From positions 129,098 through 164,034 of the forward strand of contig NW_019773759.1 in NCBI RefSeq assembly GCF_001039355.2: 34,937 bases of DNA, given 5' to 3'. Position 1 is the stretch's first letter. Each line of letters begins with the position of its first letter. Shown here piece after piece: positions 19,901-24,822 of this stretch. A model generated the notes under the pieces. It was not told where the DNA came from. It made no database searches and worked only from the letters and a program-made list of their open reading frames with translations. The translations under genes were made by a program, and so were the position numbers. Origin of the DNA: Lingula anatina (Eukaryota; Brachiopoda; Lingulata; Lingulida; Lingulidae).

Positions 19901-20403
19901 ATCCATATTTTATCAAAATTTTTATTGCTGTATTTCAATTTATTCAATCAAAGTGATTTTTTTTAAAGACATCTCATTGGAACTGTTGGCACACTACCGT
20001 ATTCATTCATTATAAAACAGACATAATTCCAATCATTTGCTATTATATTTTATTGTCCTGTCAATACTCCACTAATATCCTAAAGCCTCCAGACATGCTA
20101 TCAGCTTAAAATCAAATTATTTTTTATTGAGGACATTTTAATAACATTTTCAAACCTGGTTGACTTTTATCTCAAATAGAGGAAACATGGAACGGCTATA
20201 CTTTATACATATTTTGTCCCATGCACATTTAATTTTATCAATTGTCCACAAAATGCATATAAAAATTGCAAAATAAAGTCATAAGTATTATGTAATTGTG
20301 TCATTCCAAGTGGTATAGTTAATATTCAGTAAGTTTACTACAAGTTGCTTAGCTTTTTGTTGTCTTTCCAGAAACCAGTACACAACCAAGAGATGAGCTA
20401 TGA
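721..20403 (+). CDS. UGGT: UDP-glucose:glycoprotein glucosyltransferase (UGGT), 3' part of gene, catalytic exons missing
   Basis: UGGT acts in the ER lumen. It recognises misfolded N-glycoproteins and re-adds one glucose to the high-mannose glycan, so that calnexin and calreticulin rebind the client. Nine exons were found by translating between AG/GT sites: 721-819, 1933-2027, 10738-10953, 11041-11303, 16710-16811, 17604-17706, 18955-19071, 19489-19648, 20372-20403. Intron phases run 1,0,0,2,2,0,0,1, and the join is 394 codons plus stop with no internal stop. Signature matches include [32 protein letters not shown] and a C-terminal RDEL. The first six exons cover the end of the helical/thioredoxin-like folding-sensor region and the start of the beta-sandwich. 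The last three cover only the extreme end of the GT24 domain and the tail. The DxD metal/UDP-glucose site and most of GT24 are absent, with no N at that point. The 5' exons lie upstream of the window. This could be a catalytically dead paralogue, a pseudogene or a collapsed assembly. Family identity is very secure; intactness is not. Confidence 0.93.
936..1085 (+). repeat. degraded single copy of the repeat tandemly arrayed at 13.1-13.8 kb
   Basis: ATGCACTTTTA, a shortened GTAGAAAACCATTT and the segment ACAGGACTGATGAATATT correspond in order to positions 13184-13261 of the 162-bp array, including the GTTGCTGTTG stretch just before it. This is a diverged interspersed relative. Confidence 0.6.
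1245..1613 (+). mobile_element. interspersed element, CCTCCGCCAAGG type, copy 1
   Basis: The element starts TTACCTCCGCCAAGGAGG and ends CTCTGAGTGCTTTTCTAATT. Near the 3' end, TGCCTTGGCAGAGGT is an imperfect inverted counterpart of the start, so the ends are inverted-repeat-like. The interior carries a (GTTT)n stretch and GTGGTGATCCGGATCAATAATC twice. There is no coding capacity, so it is non-autonomous. The class is not assigned. CTAATTA occurs at both edges and may be a target duplication. Confidence 0.75.
1933..2027 (+). CDS. UGGT: UGGT exon b (start of a thioredoxin-like domain)
   Basis: The acceptor is TTAATTTTCAG and the donor TTG|GTAAAT. It translates as [18 protein letters not shown] followed by [13 protein letters not shown]. 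The pattern HP-(V/I)-T-x-W-V-x-D-x-x-x-P-x-G-R-x-x-L-Y-x-A-(I/V)-K-H is diagnostic of UGGT. The exon is 95 nt, enters in phase 1 and leaves in phase 0. Confidence 0.95.
2418..2760 (+). promoter_or_regulatory. GC-richer island with promoter-like features inside a UGGT intron
   Basis: CCCCGGGCGTCAGCCATCTTG (CCCCGGG from 2581) contains GCCATCTTG at 2593-2601, the complement of the YY1 consensus. The region is richer in CpG than the surrounding intron. It precedes an ATG at 2652 followed by a consensus donor (CAAAG|GTGAGC at 2676/2677). It could be the promoter and first exon of a nested plus-strand gene, or simply part of a transposon. The sequence alone does not decide. Confidence 0.3.
3247..3360 (+). 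mobile_element. MITE-like end with long G and C homopolymers at an assembly seam
   Basis: CAGGGGCTGATCCAGGACTA at 3247 resembles the terminal repeat of the elements at 18094 and 16348. It is followed by 13 G (3275-3287), then 25 C (3312-3336) and the N at 3337. The homopolymers explain why the assembly broke here. The right end of the element cannot be defined. Confidence 0.5.
3731..3931 (+). pseudogene. non-LTR retrotransposon (LINE) C-terminal remnant
   Basis: The frame from 3731 is open for 66 codons to TGA at 3929. It contains SYQEALQS followed by [17 protein letters not shown] and IHHLLPK. This is the R-R-x-x-L-C-x-x-x-F-x-x-I...DHKLHHLLP pattern found at the C terminus of many animal LINE reverse transcriptases. 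The copy is strongly 5'-truncated, and the conserved Arg pair is changed to Arg-Cys. It begins right after an acceptor-like CTATTACAG, so it could have been exonised. Without that it is a dead fragment. Confidence 0.6.
3932..5040. other. intronic stretch, nothing recognised
   Basis: AT-rich sequence with scattered short open frames on both strands, none with recognisable homology or convincing splice context. A TTTATTT at about 4247-4253 could serve as a minus-strand polyadenylation signal (AAATAAA) for an antisense transcript, but nothing ties it to one. Confidence 0.4.
5041..5363 (+). repeat. exact 145-bp tandem duplication with 33-bp spacer
   Basis: 5041-5185 (CCAAAATGGTTTATTCTCAA...) is repeated, apparently without mismatch, at 5219-5363, an offset of 178. 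There is no N between the copies. Perfect identity means either a very recent duplication or an assembly overlap error. Confidence 0.85.
5586..6180 (-). mobile_element. 5'-truncated non-LTR retrotransposon (LINE) with (ATT)n tail, minus strand
   Basis: On the minus strand, from about 6176 down, the frame reads [13 protein letters not shown], then [14 protein letters not shown], then [19 protein letters not shown] and [12 protein letters not shown], with a stop just after position 5802. This is the C-terminal end of a LINE reverse transcriptase. The 3' UTR ends in CAACCCACTGGGTTGCAATC and a short (ATT)n tail, seen as (AAT)n at 5586-5608 on the plus strand, which is typical of such LINEs. A TAG replaces the conserved Trp after CPV, and the 5' half is missing, so the copy is dead. 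Confidence 0.82.
6005..6354. repeat. haplotype-like duplicate, copy left of the N at 6355
   Basis: This block (TAATCTTCAAAGCACGAG onward) recurs at 6359-6735 with scattered substitutions. It includes part of the LINE and the 3' end of the antisense exon at 6696-6792. The left copy stops at the N with the antisense reading [13 protein letters not shown] and a stop. The right copy reads [13 protein letters not shown]. An allelic pair placed in tandem fits best. Confidence 0.75.
6359..6540 (-). pseudogene. second copy of the LINE fragment (right of seam)
   Basis: The minus-strand translation again gives [15 protein letters not shown] and RALKIT. Here the Trp codon is intact, but a TGA interrupts the upstream LKRAK segment. 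The two copies carry different disabling changes, so neither is functional. Confidence 0.7.
6610..6671 (+). repeat. 31-bp tandem duplication
   Basis: AGCTTATTAAAATTCTGCTT with 11 further bases occurs twice head to tail (6610-6640, 6641-6671). The left haplotype-like copy (about 6258-6290) has only one. It is a small indel difference between the two copies. Confidence 0.8.
6696..7751 (-). CDS. putative antisense two-exon gene for a 46-residue acidic protein, nested in UGGT intron
   Basis: Exon 1 is 7751-7708 on the minus strand. It starts at an ATG in a strong Kozak context (GCCATGG) and encodes [14 protein letters not shown] plus two bases, with donor TT|GTGAGTAC. Exon 2 is 6792-6696. Its acceptor follows a good pyrimidine tract (CTTTTTTTTGGTTGCAG). 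It encodes [16 protein letters not shown], then an acidic run ([10 protein letters not shown]), then GIKGS and a stop. The exons join in phase 2, 141 nt in all. Duplicated copies across the seams at 6355 and 9116 keep both frames: exon 1 is unchanged in the second copy and exon 2 has one Glu-to-Lys change. An upstream ATG in copy 1 is lost in copy 2, so the later ATG was chosen. A possible middle exon at 7533-7491 would shift the frame to an early stop. I do not recognise the protein. Confidence 0.55.
7133..7153 (+). repeat. (TTTA)n microsatellite
   Basis: GATTTATTTATTTATTTATT tract in intronic AT-rich DNA. Confidence 0.8.
7990..8030 (-). promoter_or_regulatory. TATA-less promoter-like core, TCTCGCGA and ETS-type CCGGAAGT
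   Basis: TCTCGCGA (8002-8009) lies next to CCGGAAGT (8013-8020). Both are well-known motifs of housekeeping, often bidirectional, animal promoters (the CGCG element and the ETS site). The pair is about 250 bases upstream of the antisense ATG at 7751. It is preserved, with the same spacing, in the second copy (9514-9532), while surrounding bases vary. On the other side a plus-strand ATG (8120) is also present in both copies. Confidence 0.5.
8060..8083. repeat. 24-bp perfect palindrome absent from the second copy
   Basis: AAACCTCCGCTT and its exact reverse complement AAGCGGAGGTTT abut without a loop. In the duplicated copy near 9560 the flanking sequences meet without it, an indel of about 30 bases. 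The palindrome was therefore gained or lost between the two copies. Confidence 0.85.
8348..8580 (-). repeat. two inverted copies of the repeat seen at 1-205
   Basis: GTCAATTTCAAAGTCATAG, TTGCCAGTATATGACTTCAT, CTATGGCCCTATCTCTGCCAG and neighbouring blocks are the reverse complement of the 1-146 unit, in order. About two units lie in tandem, the first more diverged. The flanking 8581-9115 holds nothing recognisable. Confidence 0.75.
9117..9700. repeat. haplotype-like duplicate, right copy, with second copy of antisense exon 1
   Basis: This is the mate of 7605-8236. The antisense exon 1 is at 9263-9220 with identical residues and donor. TCTCGCGA is at 9514-9521 and CCGGAAGT at 9525-9532. It lacks the 24-bp palindrome and a short duplicated CAGGATAAAT seen in the left copy. 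After about 9700 the two diverge completely. Confidence 0.8.
9701..10737. other. remainder of the long UGGT intron, nothing recognised
   Basis: AT-rich sequence with no convincing coding exon, RNA gene or repeat. It ends at the acceptor TCTTTGTAG before the exon at 10738. Confidence 0.5.
10738..10953 (+). CDS. UGGT: UGGT exon c (thioredoxin-like folding-sensor domain)
   Basis: 72 codons, phase 0 at both edges, between TCTTTGTAG and CAT|GTAAGC. It reads [19 protein letters not shown], then [14 protein letters not shown], then [18 protein letters not shown]. The order (V-R-(I/V)-x-(M/I)-(I/V)-x-N-P, then A-(I/L)-x-x-A-L, then F-(I/V)-T-K) matches UGGT. It continues directly from exon b's AVKHL. 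Confidence 0.93.
10962..10988 (+). repeat. (CT)n stretch just after the donor
   Basis: TTTCTCTCTCTCTCTCTCAT simple repeat in the 87-base intron between two UGGT exons. Confidence 0.8.
11041..11303 (+). CDS. UGGT: UGGT exon d (NGRIIGPL exon)
   Basis: The acceptor is CTGATCCTAG and the donor AAAGAG|GTACAG. 263 nt, entering in phase 0 and leaving in phase 2. It encodes [19 protein letters not shown], then [13 protein letters not shown], then [23 protein letters not shown]-(I/V)-(I/L)-G-P-L followed by F-x-x-(D/E)-D-(F/Y)-x-L-L-E is one of the most conserved stretches of the non-catalytic part of UGGT. The open frame runs past the donor to a stop after 11391, but the downstream part lacks homology. 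Confidence 0.96.
11526..11580. repeat. short duplication across the N at 11552
   Basis: AAAATATAACCAAAATTGTT and the next bases to the N recur directly after the N as AAAATGTAACCAAAATTGTT. A 25-base overlap on both sides of the N is the signature of two contig ends that should have been merged. Confidence 0.85.
11943..12256 (+). mobile_element. interspersed element, CCTCCGCCAAGG type, copy 2
   Basis: It starts TTACCTCCGCCAAGAAGG and ends CTCAGAGTGCTTTTCTAGTT, with the inverted counterpart TGCCTTGGCGGAGG near the 3' end. The interior has a (GTCT)n expansion (about 11985-12030) where copy 1 has (GTTT)n. It lies in the same orientation as copies 1 and 3. Confidence 0.8.
12556..12588 (+). repeat. 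(ATT)n microsatellite
   Basis: Eleven or so ATT units. Unlike the tract at 5586-5608, no LINE 3' end is visible beside it. Confidence 0.85.
12819..12848. repeat. 30-bp hairpin (14-bp stem, 2-base loop), copy 1
   Basis: TATGTACAGACACA, GA, TGTGTCTGTACATA is a perfect inverted repeat. It is followed by TAGCCATCATCTGCGTCTGT, then CGTC-rich sequence, then the N at 12882. An exact second copy with the same downstream context is at 13102-13131. Confidence 0.9.
12883..13095 (+). repeat. 215-bp block repeated at 16293-16510
   Basis: ATCAACATAGATACTTTGGA onward matches 16293-16510 nearly base for base, through GACAGCTTTGCTGCCTTGTT. It begins immediately after an N and inside the MITE that is complete at 16180-16348. 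This suggests a misplaced contig end or a very recent duplication. Confidence 0.85.
13102..13131. repeat. 30-bp hairpin, copy 2
   Basis: Identical to 12819-12848 and again followed by TAGCC, then CGTCGCC. It directly precedes the 162-bp array and looks like part of the same composite repeat. Confidence 0.9.
13199..13830 (+). repeat. tandem array, 162-bp unit, about 3.8 copies
   Basis: Units start near 13199, 13361, 13523 and 13684 (spacing 162, 162, 161). Shared landmarks are TTGAAACTTACAGAACTGA, AATATTCATAATACG, GGTCAAGTTCGAAAATC and GAAGTTATGCTGTTTTTT. The fourth copy is degenerate. Chance ORFs here only reflect the repeat. Confidence 0.9.
14165..15460 (+). repeat. degenerate long-period tandem array (about 330 bp)
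   Basis: Landmarks recur in order at about 14.2, 14.53, 14.87 and 15.2 kb: GGCATTTTCAAG, TGTGACTTTG, GACCTTTGC, TCTGAATGTCCATG, TTAAAAATTGATGGTCATTA, and CATTATGTAATGTTGCATCA with AAAATTG. The units are heavily diverged. Related pieces also lie at 12.9-13.05 kb and 16.05-16.45 kb, so the whole intron grew largely by this repeat. Confidence 0.7.
15614..15668 (+). repeat. (TA)n microsatellite
   Basis: About 27 TA dinucleotides without interruption. Confidence 0.95.
15713..15950 (+). mobile_element. interspersed element, CCTCCGCCAAGG type, copy 3 (shorter)
   Basis: It starts TTACCTCAGGCTTTGCCAAG and ends CTCGGAGTGCTTTTCTAGTT. The inner TATGGACTGATTTTGCTGAA and TAGTTTTTGGTGGTGGTCTG match the other copies. 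It has lost about 100 bases internally. Confidence 0.75.
16180..16348 (-). mobile_element. MITE-like element, copy 2, with direct-repeat flanks
   Basis: This is the reverse complement of the element at 18094-18261. Shared blocks are GGTCTTCTGGAAGAC, GGAAGAC-TCAAAAT-GAGGAT, TACTGTCAGAAAATA and a CGCTCCTG end. Immediate flanks are TTATTG (16174-16179) and TTATTG (16349-16354), a target-site duplication. No coding capacity. Confidence 0.7.
16710..16811 (+). CDS. UGGT: UGGT exon e
   Basis: The acceptor is TATCTATTCAG and the donor CAG|GTATGT. The exon is 102 nt, entering and leaving in phase 2. It reads [16 protein letters not shown], then [10 protein letters not shown]. It matches the animal UGGT stretch S-D-x-V-M-x-V-x-x-L-L that precedes the beta-sandwich. 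The short repeats following it (CACAGTACAGGGATGCTC-like units, then CT and CA runs) begin just after the donor. Confidence 0.9.
16812..16930 (+). repeat. minisatellite plus (CT)n and (CA)n microsatellites
   Basis: Three or four copies of an ACACAGTACAGGGATGCTC-type unit run into CTCTCTCTCTCTCT and a (CA)n of about 18 units (16892-16930). The short frames on both strands are repeat translations. Confidence 0.9.
17604..17706 (+). CDS. UGGT: UGGT exon f (beta-sandwich, last exon before the missing domain)
   Basis: The acceptor is TCTACATCTTCAG and the donor CTCAGG|GTGAGT. One base completes a Ser codon, giving [17 protein letters not shown], then [21 protein letters not shown]-(V/I)-(T/S)-R-E-A-Q is a UGGT hallmark. 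In other animals the text continues straight on through the rest of the beta-sandwich and the GT24 domain. Here the exon ends in phase 0 and the next recognisable exon is at 18955. Confidence 0.95.
18094..18261 (+). mobile_element. 168-bp MITE-like element, copy 1, with 5-bp TSD
   Basis: It begins CAGGGGCGTATTCAG and ends AAATCCGCCCCTG, so the ends are inverted (CAGGGGCG...CGCCCCTG). GTAAA stands immediately on both sides (18089-18093 and 18262-18266). Terminal CAGGGGCG is common among hAT-like non-autonomous elements, but the 5-bp duplication is not the usual 8, so the superfamily is left open. Confidence 0.8.
18307..18445 (+). repeat. 54-bp tandem repeat, about 2.6 copies
   Basis: TGATGGCTGTGAGTGGAATT starts at 18307 and 18361. 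A third, more diverged and truncated copy starts at 18415. Confidence 0.9.
18955..19071 (+). CDS. UGGT: UGGT exon g (end of GT24 domain)
   Basis: 39 codons, phase 0 at both edges, between TTCCTTCAG and TTG|GTAAGC. It reads [19 protein letters not shown], then [20 protein letters not shown]. This is the near-invariant closing stretch of the UGGT catalytic domain. It cannot by itself bind UDP-glucose, because the DxD motif lies in exons that are not present. Confidence 0.97.
19489..19648 (+). CDS. UGGT: UGGT exon h (post-catalytic tail)
   Basis: The acceptor is TTTTCTCCAG and the donor CAAG|GTCAGT; 160 nt, phase 0 in, phase 1 out. It starts [16 protein letters not shown], which matches C-N-N-P-x-T-K-E-P-K-L in other animals. 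It continues as a charged, low-complexity tail ([18 protein letters not shown]). Confidence 0.95.
19649..20371. other. last UGGT intron, nothing recognised
   Basis: AT-rich intron with no repeat or frame of note. It ends at TTGTCTTTCCAG. Confidence 0.6.
20372..20403 (+). CDS. UGGT: UGGT last coding exon, ER-retrieval signal RDEL
   Basis: After the phase-1 junction (G|AA) the exon reads [10 protein letters not shown] and TGA (20401-20403). RDEL is a KDEL-type ER-retrieval tetrapeptide, as expected for an ER-lumenal UGGT (vertebrates use REEL or similar). Its preservation argues against long-standing decay of the 3' end. Confidence 0.93.
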
Positions 20404-23400
20404 TACTAGTCTATTACTAGTTCAGCTGCTGCAATTGAGGGAGGTGCTGTCTGCATTCCATTTATTCCTTCTCAACAAAAATGCTCTCCAATATGAATTT
20501 TGAAGATTATGTTATTTCTTAGTTGGTGGAAACAGATTAAATATATATTAATATGAATATGCAATAAATATGCAGTTTTCAAACATACACAAATAACAAA
20601 ATTTAAATTCTTGAAACAAAAAAACACACATTGCAGATTAGATGTTATAATTGCTGTTTTTATGCAATTTATCAATCAGTTTGAATTCAAAGATGAAGTT
20701 TGTAATTTGTGGTATTGTTAGTGGTGGCTGGGTTGTGACATAGGCAGTAATATGAGGTCCAAGGCAATTTTGTTTCTTTTTCAAAATATTGGCTAGATAG
20801 GCAGCTGTTACATTGGGGGGTGCATAAAATCTATATATATATTAGGTTCATAGGATATTTAAGTAGACTGATGGTGACAGTGATATCAGGGCTTAGTCTC
20901 TGTCTCCCTTAAGCTATTACATTGCTCTTAGAATCATTGTTATTTCACTGCTGACAGTGTAAGTTAAATGTGAAAAAAATATATCTACACCCCTTCATTC
21001 AGTCTTTCAGGATAGTCTCTTTTGATCAGCTTTGTTATGCATAATGTTATCATGTTTAGGAAAATAATTATTTTTTAACTTCATTTTTGTTGTACCCCAA
21101 CTGTCTAAGCTAGAGATCCATTGGATGTGTGGCACCCTGACATGGCTGTCTGTAGGTGTGTTCTTACTACAGGGGAGGAAACCAACCACTTATTTTTTGT
21201 GGCAATTGTGTTATTATTATCACTATTAGCCATGAAATCTTGTTTCTTGTATGTTTTGAGGAAAAAACTGAAATATTACAGTAACAGCAATAAGTTCTAG
21301 AGAAGTGGTATTTGGTGCCATTTGTCTTTAATTCTAAGTTCCAGAGCTTTGTGTTGTAATATCATTAAAGTGAAAAAGTCAGATAATATATTTCCAGTAA
21401 ATGTTGTTGAATATCTCTGAAATAAAAATAGAGGCAACAGGTGTAACTGATATGTGTATGTAGAAAGTAAAATGTGGAGATTCATATTTTGTTCATGGAC
21501 TTAAATTATGACATTTTTATGGGCTTTTTTACATCGATTATGTCTTAGTCACACAGCTGTACCAGTATGTTTTGAGAAATTGACAACTATGTTAAGTCAG
21601 CTAAATGGAGGCTGAGTGCATTATATCTGTGTCTTATTTCCTTTCCGTCTCTTAAAGCACATATATACAGCTTTATCTTTGGCAATTTTTTAGCGTACAG
21701 CACAATATGAATGGTGCTACGCTGGTTAAACTCAGGAGGGAGGTGTATCTCCTTTACAGCATGTGCAACTTAATGTTATGTACAGCTATTGCCATAAAAT
21801 TGTGAACAAAAGATTGTTACCAGACTATTTAATGATATTTATATATATTCCTGTAATGTGACATTAAAAAATACCAACCAAAGACTTCTCACTGAAAACT
21901 ATGGAAAGCCAGTGTAATGTTATGGTAGTAATAATAATAATGCCAGTTTTGTCTGTATTTTTGGTGAAAAGAGTAAAATAGCTGTTCCATTGATCACATT
22001 GACAAAGCTCAGTATATTTAGAAACTTGACAACAAACAAAATATGCGTACTGAATAAAAGAATAAAAATTTTGAAAGGCTTACATATGCAGCTTCTGTTG
22101 TTCATATACAGTTAAAATGTAACAAATATAAATTAGAAAATGAGGGAGTACATTTGTGTTGCGCACCTACACATGATAACTTTTGTGAAACTATTGGCGA
22201 TTACGAAAAAAAATTGTGAAGCTTGAGAATAAAAGAAATTTAATACTATTGTGATTTTGCTGATTTTTGATTGTGAATTTTGATTATGCATTTGCAATTG
22301 ATTTTCCAAAATACCGTGTATAACCAATTGAAAATTCTTTACAAGTCACATGGAATACAATCTGATACTTGGGAATCTGAGGTAATGGTTTGAATGGTCA
22401 AAGTAAAGAAAACAAATGGGACAGCAGTGTTGTGGATAATAGCAATGTTGCAACTTTGATTTTGTCTTGGAAGACATTGACATTTAGGTTTTAAATTATA
22501 TAATAAAATTAGACTATTAGACTATTTTGCAAACCTGAAAAAAAAGTGATCTTGACTTAGAGATCCCACTGTTCCCCTCTCTCCCTGAGGCTGGAGAAGC
22601 ACTGCTCGGGCCACTTTGTTTAAGGGGGACAGGAGAAAATTATCAAGGAATTAAATATTATTTAAAAAAAGGTCATCACGATTCATATAAATTTTAATGG
22701 ATTTAGAAAAGACAGAAGAGGAGGAGATCTTGCAAATGTCTTCTTAAATTTTTATGAGATAACAAAGAGAGAATGAATGAGAGACGTGATGCAAACAAGT
22801 CGGTCATTGTGATTTTGGAAAATATTTCTATATAAAAAATGGGCTGCAATTTGATTTTAAAGGACCATCCATTTTTAATTATACACACTAAGATTAAGCT
22901 GTCATTGTAATATGCATTCCCAAACTCTCAACAACAACCGAGTGCCCTCACTTTTCTCACCTGAGGGATTAAAAACTAGTCAAAGTCATATGCTTGCCTA
23001 TTAAATTCTTTAGCTGGCATTTAATCACTTGTAGCAATTGTCACTGCATTATGAGCAGTTGCATTAACTGAGAGCCAAGAGAAATACAACTGCTGAGACA
23101 TTATGGAAAAGTAATATGTTTTGAGATTTCCCTTAAAAATATTAAATAACATTTTTTTCGTCTGGTTAATTGGTCAAGGCTCTAGCTTGTTTTTCCAAAT
23201 TCTCATGACCACCTGGATGTGTAATGGTTTATTTATAGTAAAGCAGTAAATCTAACACAAGTGCTTCATCGGTCTCATATCTACAAATCTGAGGAACTAA
23301 GAGCAATGGCATCAGAGCAAGTGCCTTGAAGTGCCATGTGGTACAATGCAGTACACAAACCAACACATTTATTCATTTACCATCCAGCTTTACGTCACAT

Positions 23401-23522
23401 TCATAAAGACAAGTATATAATTATGTGTTCTAAATATAAACACAGAGTAAGTAAAATATATTAAGACATATAAAGTGGTAACATGGGTGTACACAGTAAT
23501 AAGAATATAAACAAACACATAC
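20404..23522 (+). other. UGGT 3' UTR and intergenic DNA
   Basis: Candidate polyadenylation signals AATAAA lie at 20563-20568 and 22053-22058. I cannot tell which is used. No coding exon, RNA gene or repeat family was recognised, and the short minus-strand frames are AT-rich chance frames. Confidence 0.45.
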
Positions 23523-23573
23523 AGAGTGTGTTTGCATATATATTCTGATCACTGTGACTCTGTTTGTATTCTT
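23523..23573 (+). repeat. isolated satellite submonomer upstream of the array
   Basis: AGAGTGTGTTTGCATATATA, then TTCTGATCACTGTGACTCTG, then TTTGTATTC matches the array's roughly 50-bp submonomer. It is separated from the array by about 245 bases of non-repeat DNA containing GGATCGATCC twice (one copy shortened by a base). The array edge was probably split by an insertion. Confidence 0.55.
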
Positions 23574-24822
23574 CTTGACTGGGTTCCCATACCTAGATTG
23601 ATCTAACAGGATCGATCCATCCCAGAGGGGTTTCTCCCTATCTTGCTTTCAGCTTAAGCATCTTAGATGTCTGGCATGCCAACTGAAGCTACTAAACAAT
23701 AATGAGATACCCCCAAGCAGCTTCAGTAGATGCGGCCTAAGTTATATACAATTTAGCAAGAATCTCTTGTGAGATAGATCGATCCACAGTTGGTATTAAA
23801 GGGTCTGGGAATGATCCCTTTCATTACAGTGCATGTCTTGTTACGCTGTTTGTAATCATTACTGTAACTGTGCATGTTGGTGTTGTTGCTATAAGCATAG
23901 TTTGTGTCTGTTTGTACTCTGATTGCTGTTTCCATTCTGTATTGTCATTGTATGTGTTTGTACATATTGTGATCACTGTGTATGACTGTGTAATCAACCA
24001 ATTATTTGTATTCAATCTAGTTATTGTGCATGGTTGTGTTGTCAACGTACATGTCATAATTTATTCTCATCTCTGTGTATGTCTGTATTGTGACTGTGTG
24101 TGTTTGTATTTATTTCCATCACTGTGCATGTTTCTGTTGTGTCTATTCTGTATTGTTACTGAATGTGTTTTTATATATTGTGATGACTGGGTATGGCTAT
24201 GTTTTCTCTTTTTCCTGTTATCACTGCACATGTTTCTGCTGTCCCTGTTTATGTTTGTATTTATTGTCAGCACTGTGTACGTCAGTTTTGTCACTTAATT
24301 TGTTTGTAATCATTGCTACTGCGCTGCATGATGGTGTTGTCAATGTATGTCTATGTCTTTGTTTATTTTCTGTTTGCTGTGTCATTCTGTATTGTTACTG
24401 AATGTATTTATATATATTGTGATGACTGTGTAGGGCTGTTTGTCCTATTTGTTTGTAATCATTATCAATTACTGTGCATGTTTATGTTATTATTGAATGT
24501 GTTAATTTGTATTTATTATGATCACTGTGTATGTTTGTGTTGTAACTGTTTGTGTCTTCATATGATTCTTAGCACTGTGTAAGTCTGTTTGTTCTATTTG
24601 TTTCTTATCATTACTATTGCGCTGAATGATGGTGTTCAATGTATGTCTATGTCTATGTCTGTTTATATTGTGTTTGCTGTGTCCATTCTGTATTGTTACT
24701 GAAAGTTGTTGTGTATATTGTGATGAATGTGTACGGCTATGTTTTCTCTTTTTTCCTTGTGTTCATTGTCATTACGGGGTACGTTCGTTACAATTGTCAA
24801 TGTACATGTAAATATTTATTTT

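Noticed and set aside
20404-23522. Looked for a convergent gene or RNA gene in the intergenic DNA
   Set aside because: No splice-bounded frames with homology, and no tRNA-like cloverleaf was apparent by eye. A covariance-model scan would be needed to exclude small RNAs.
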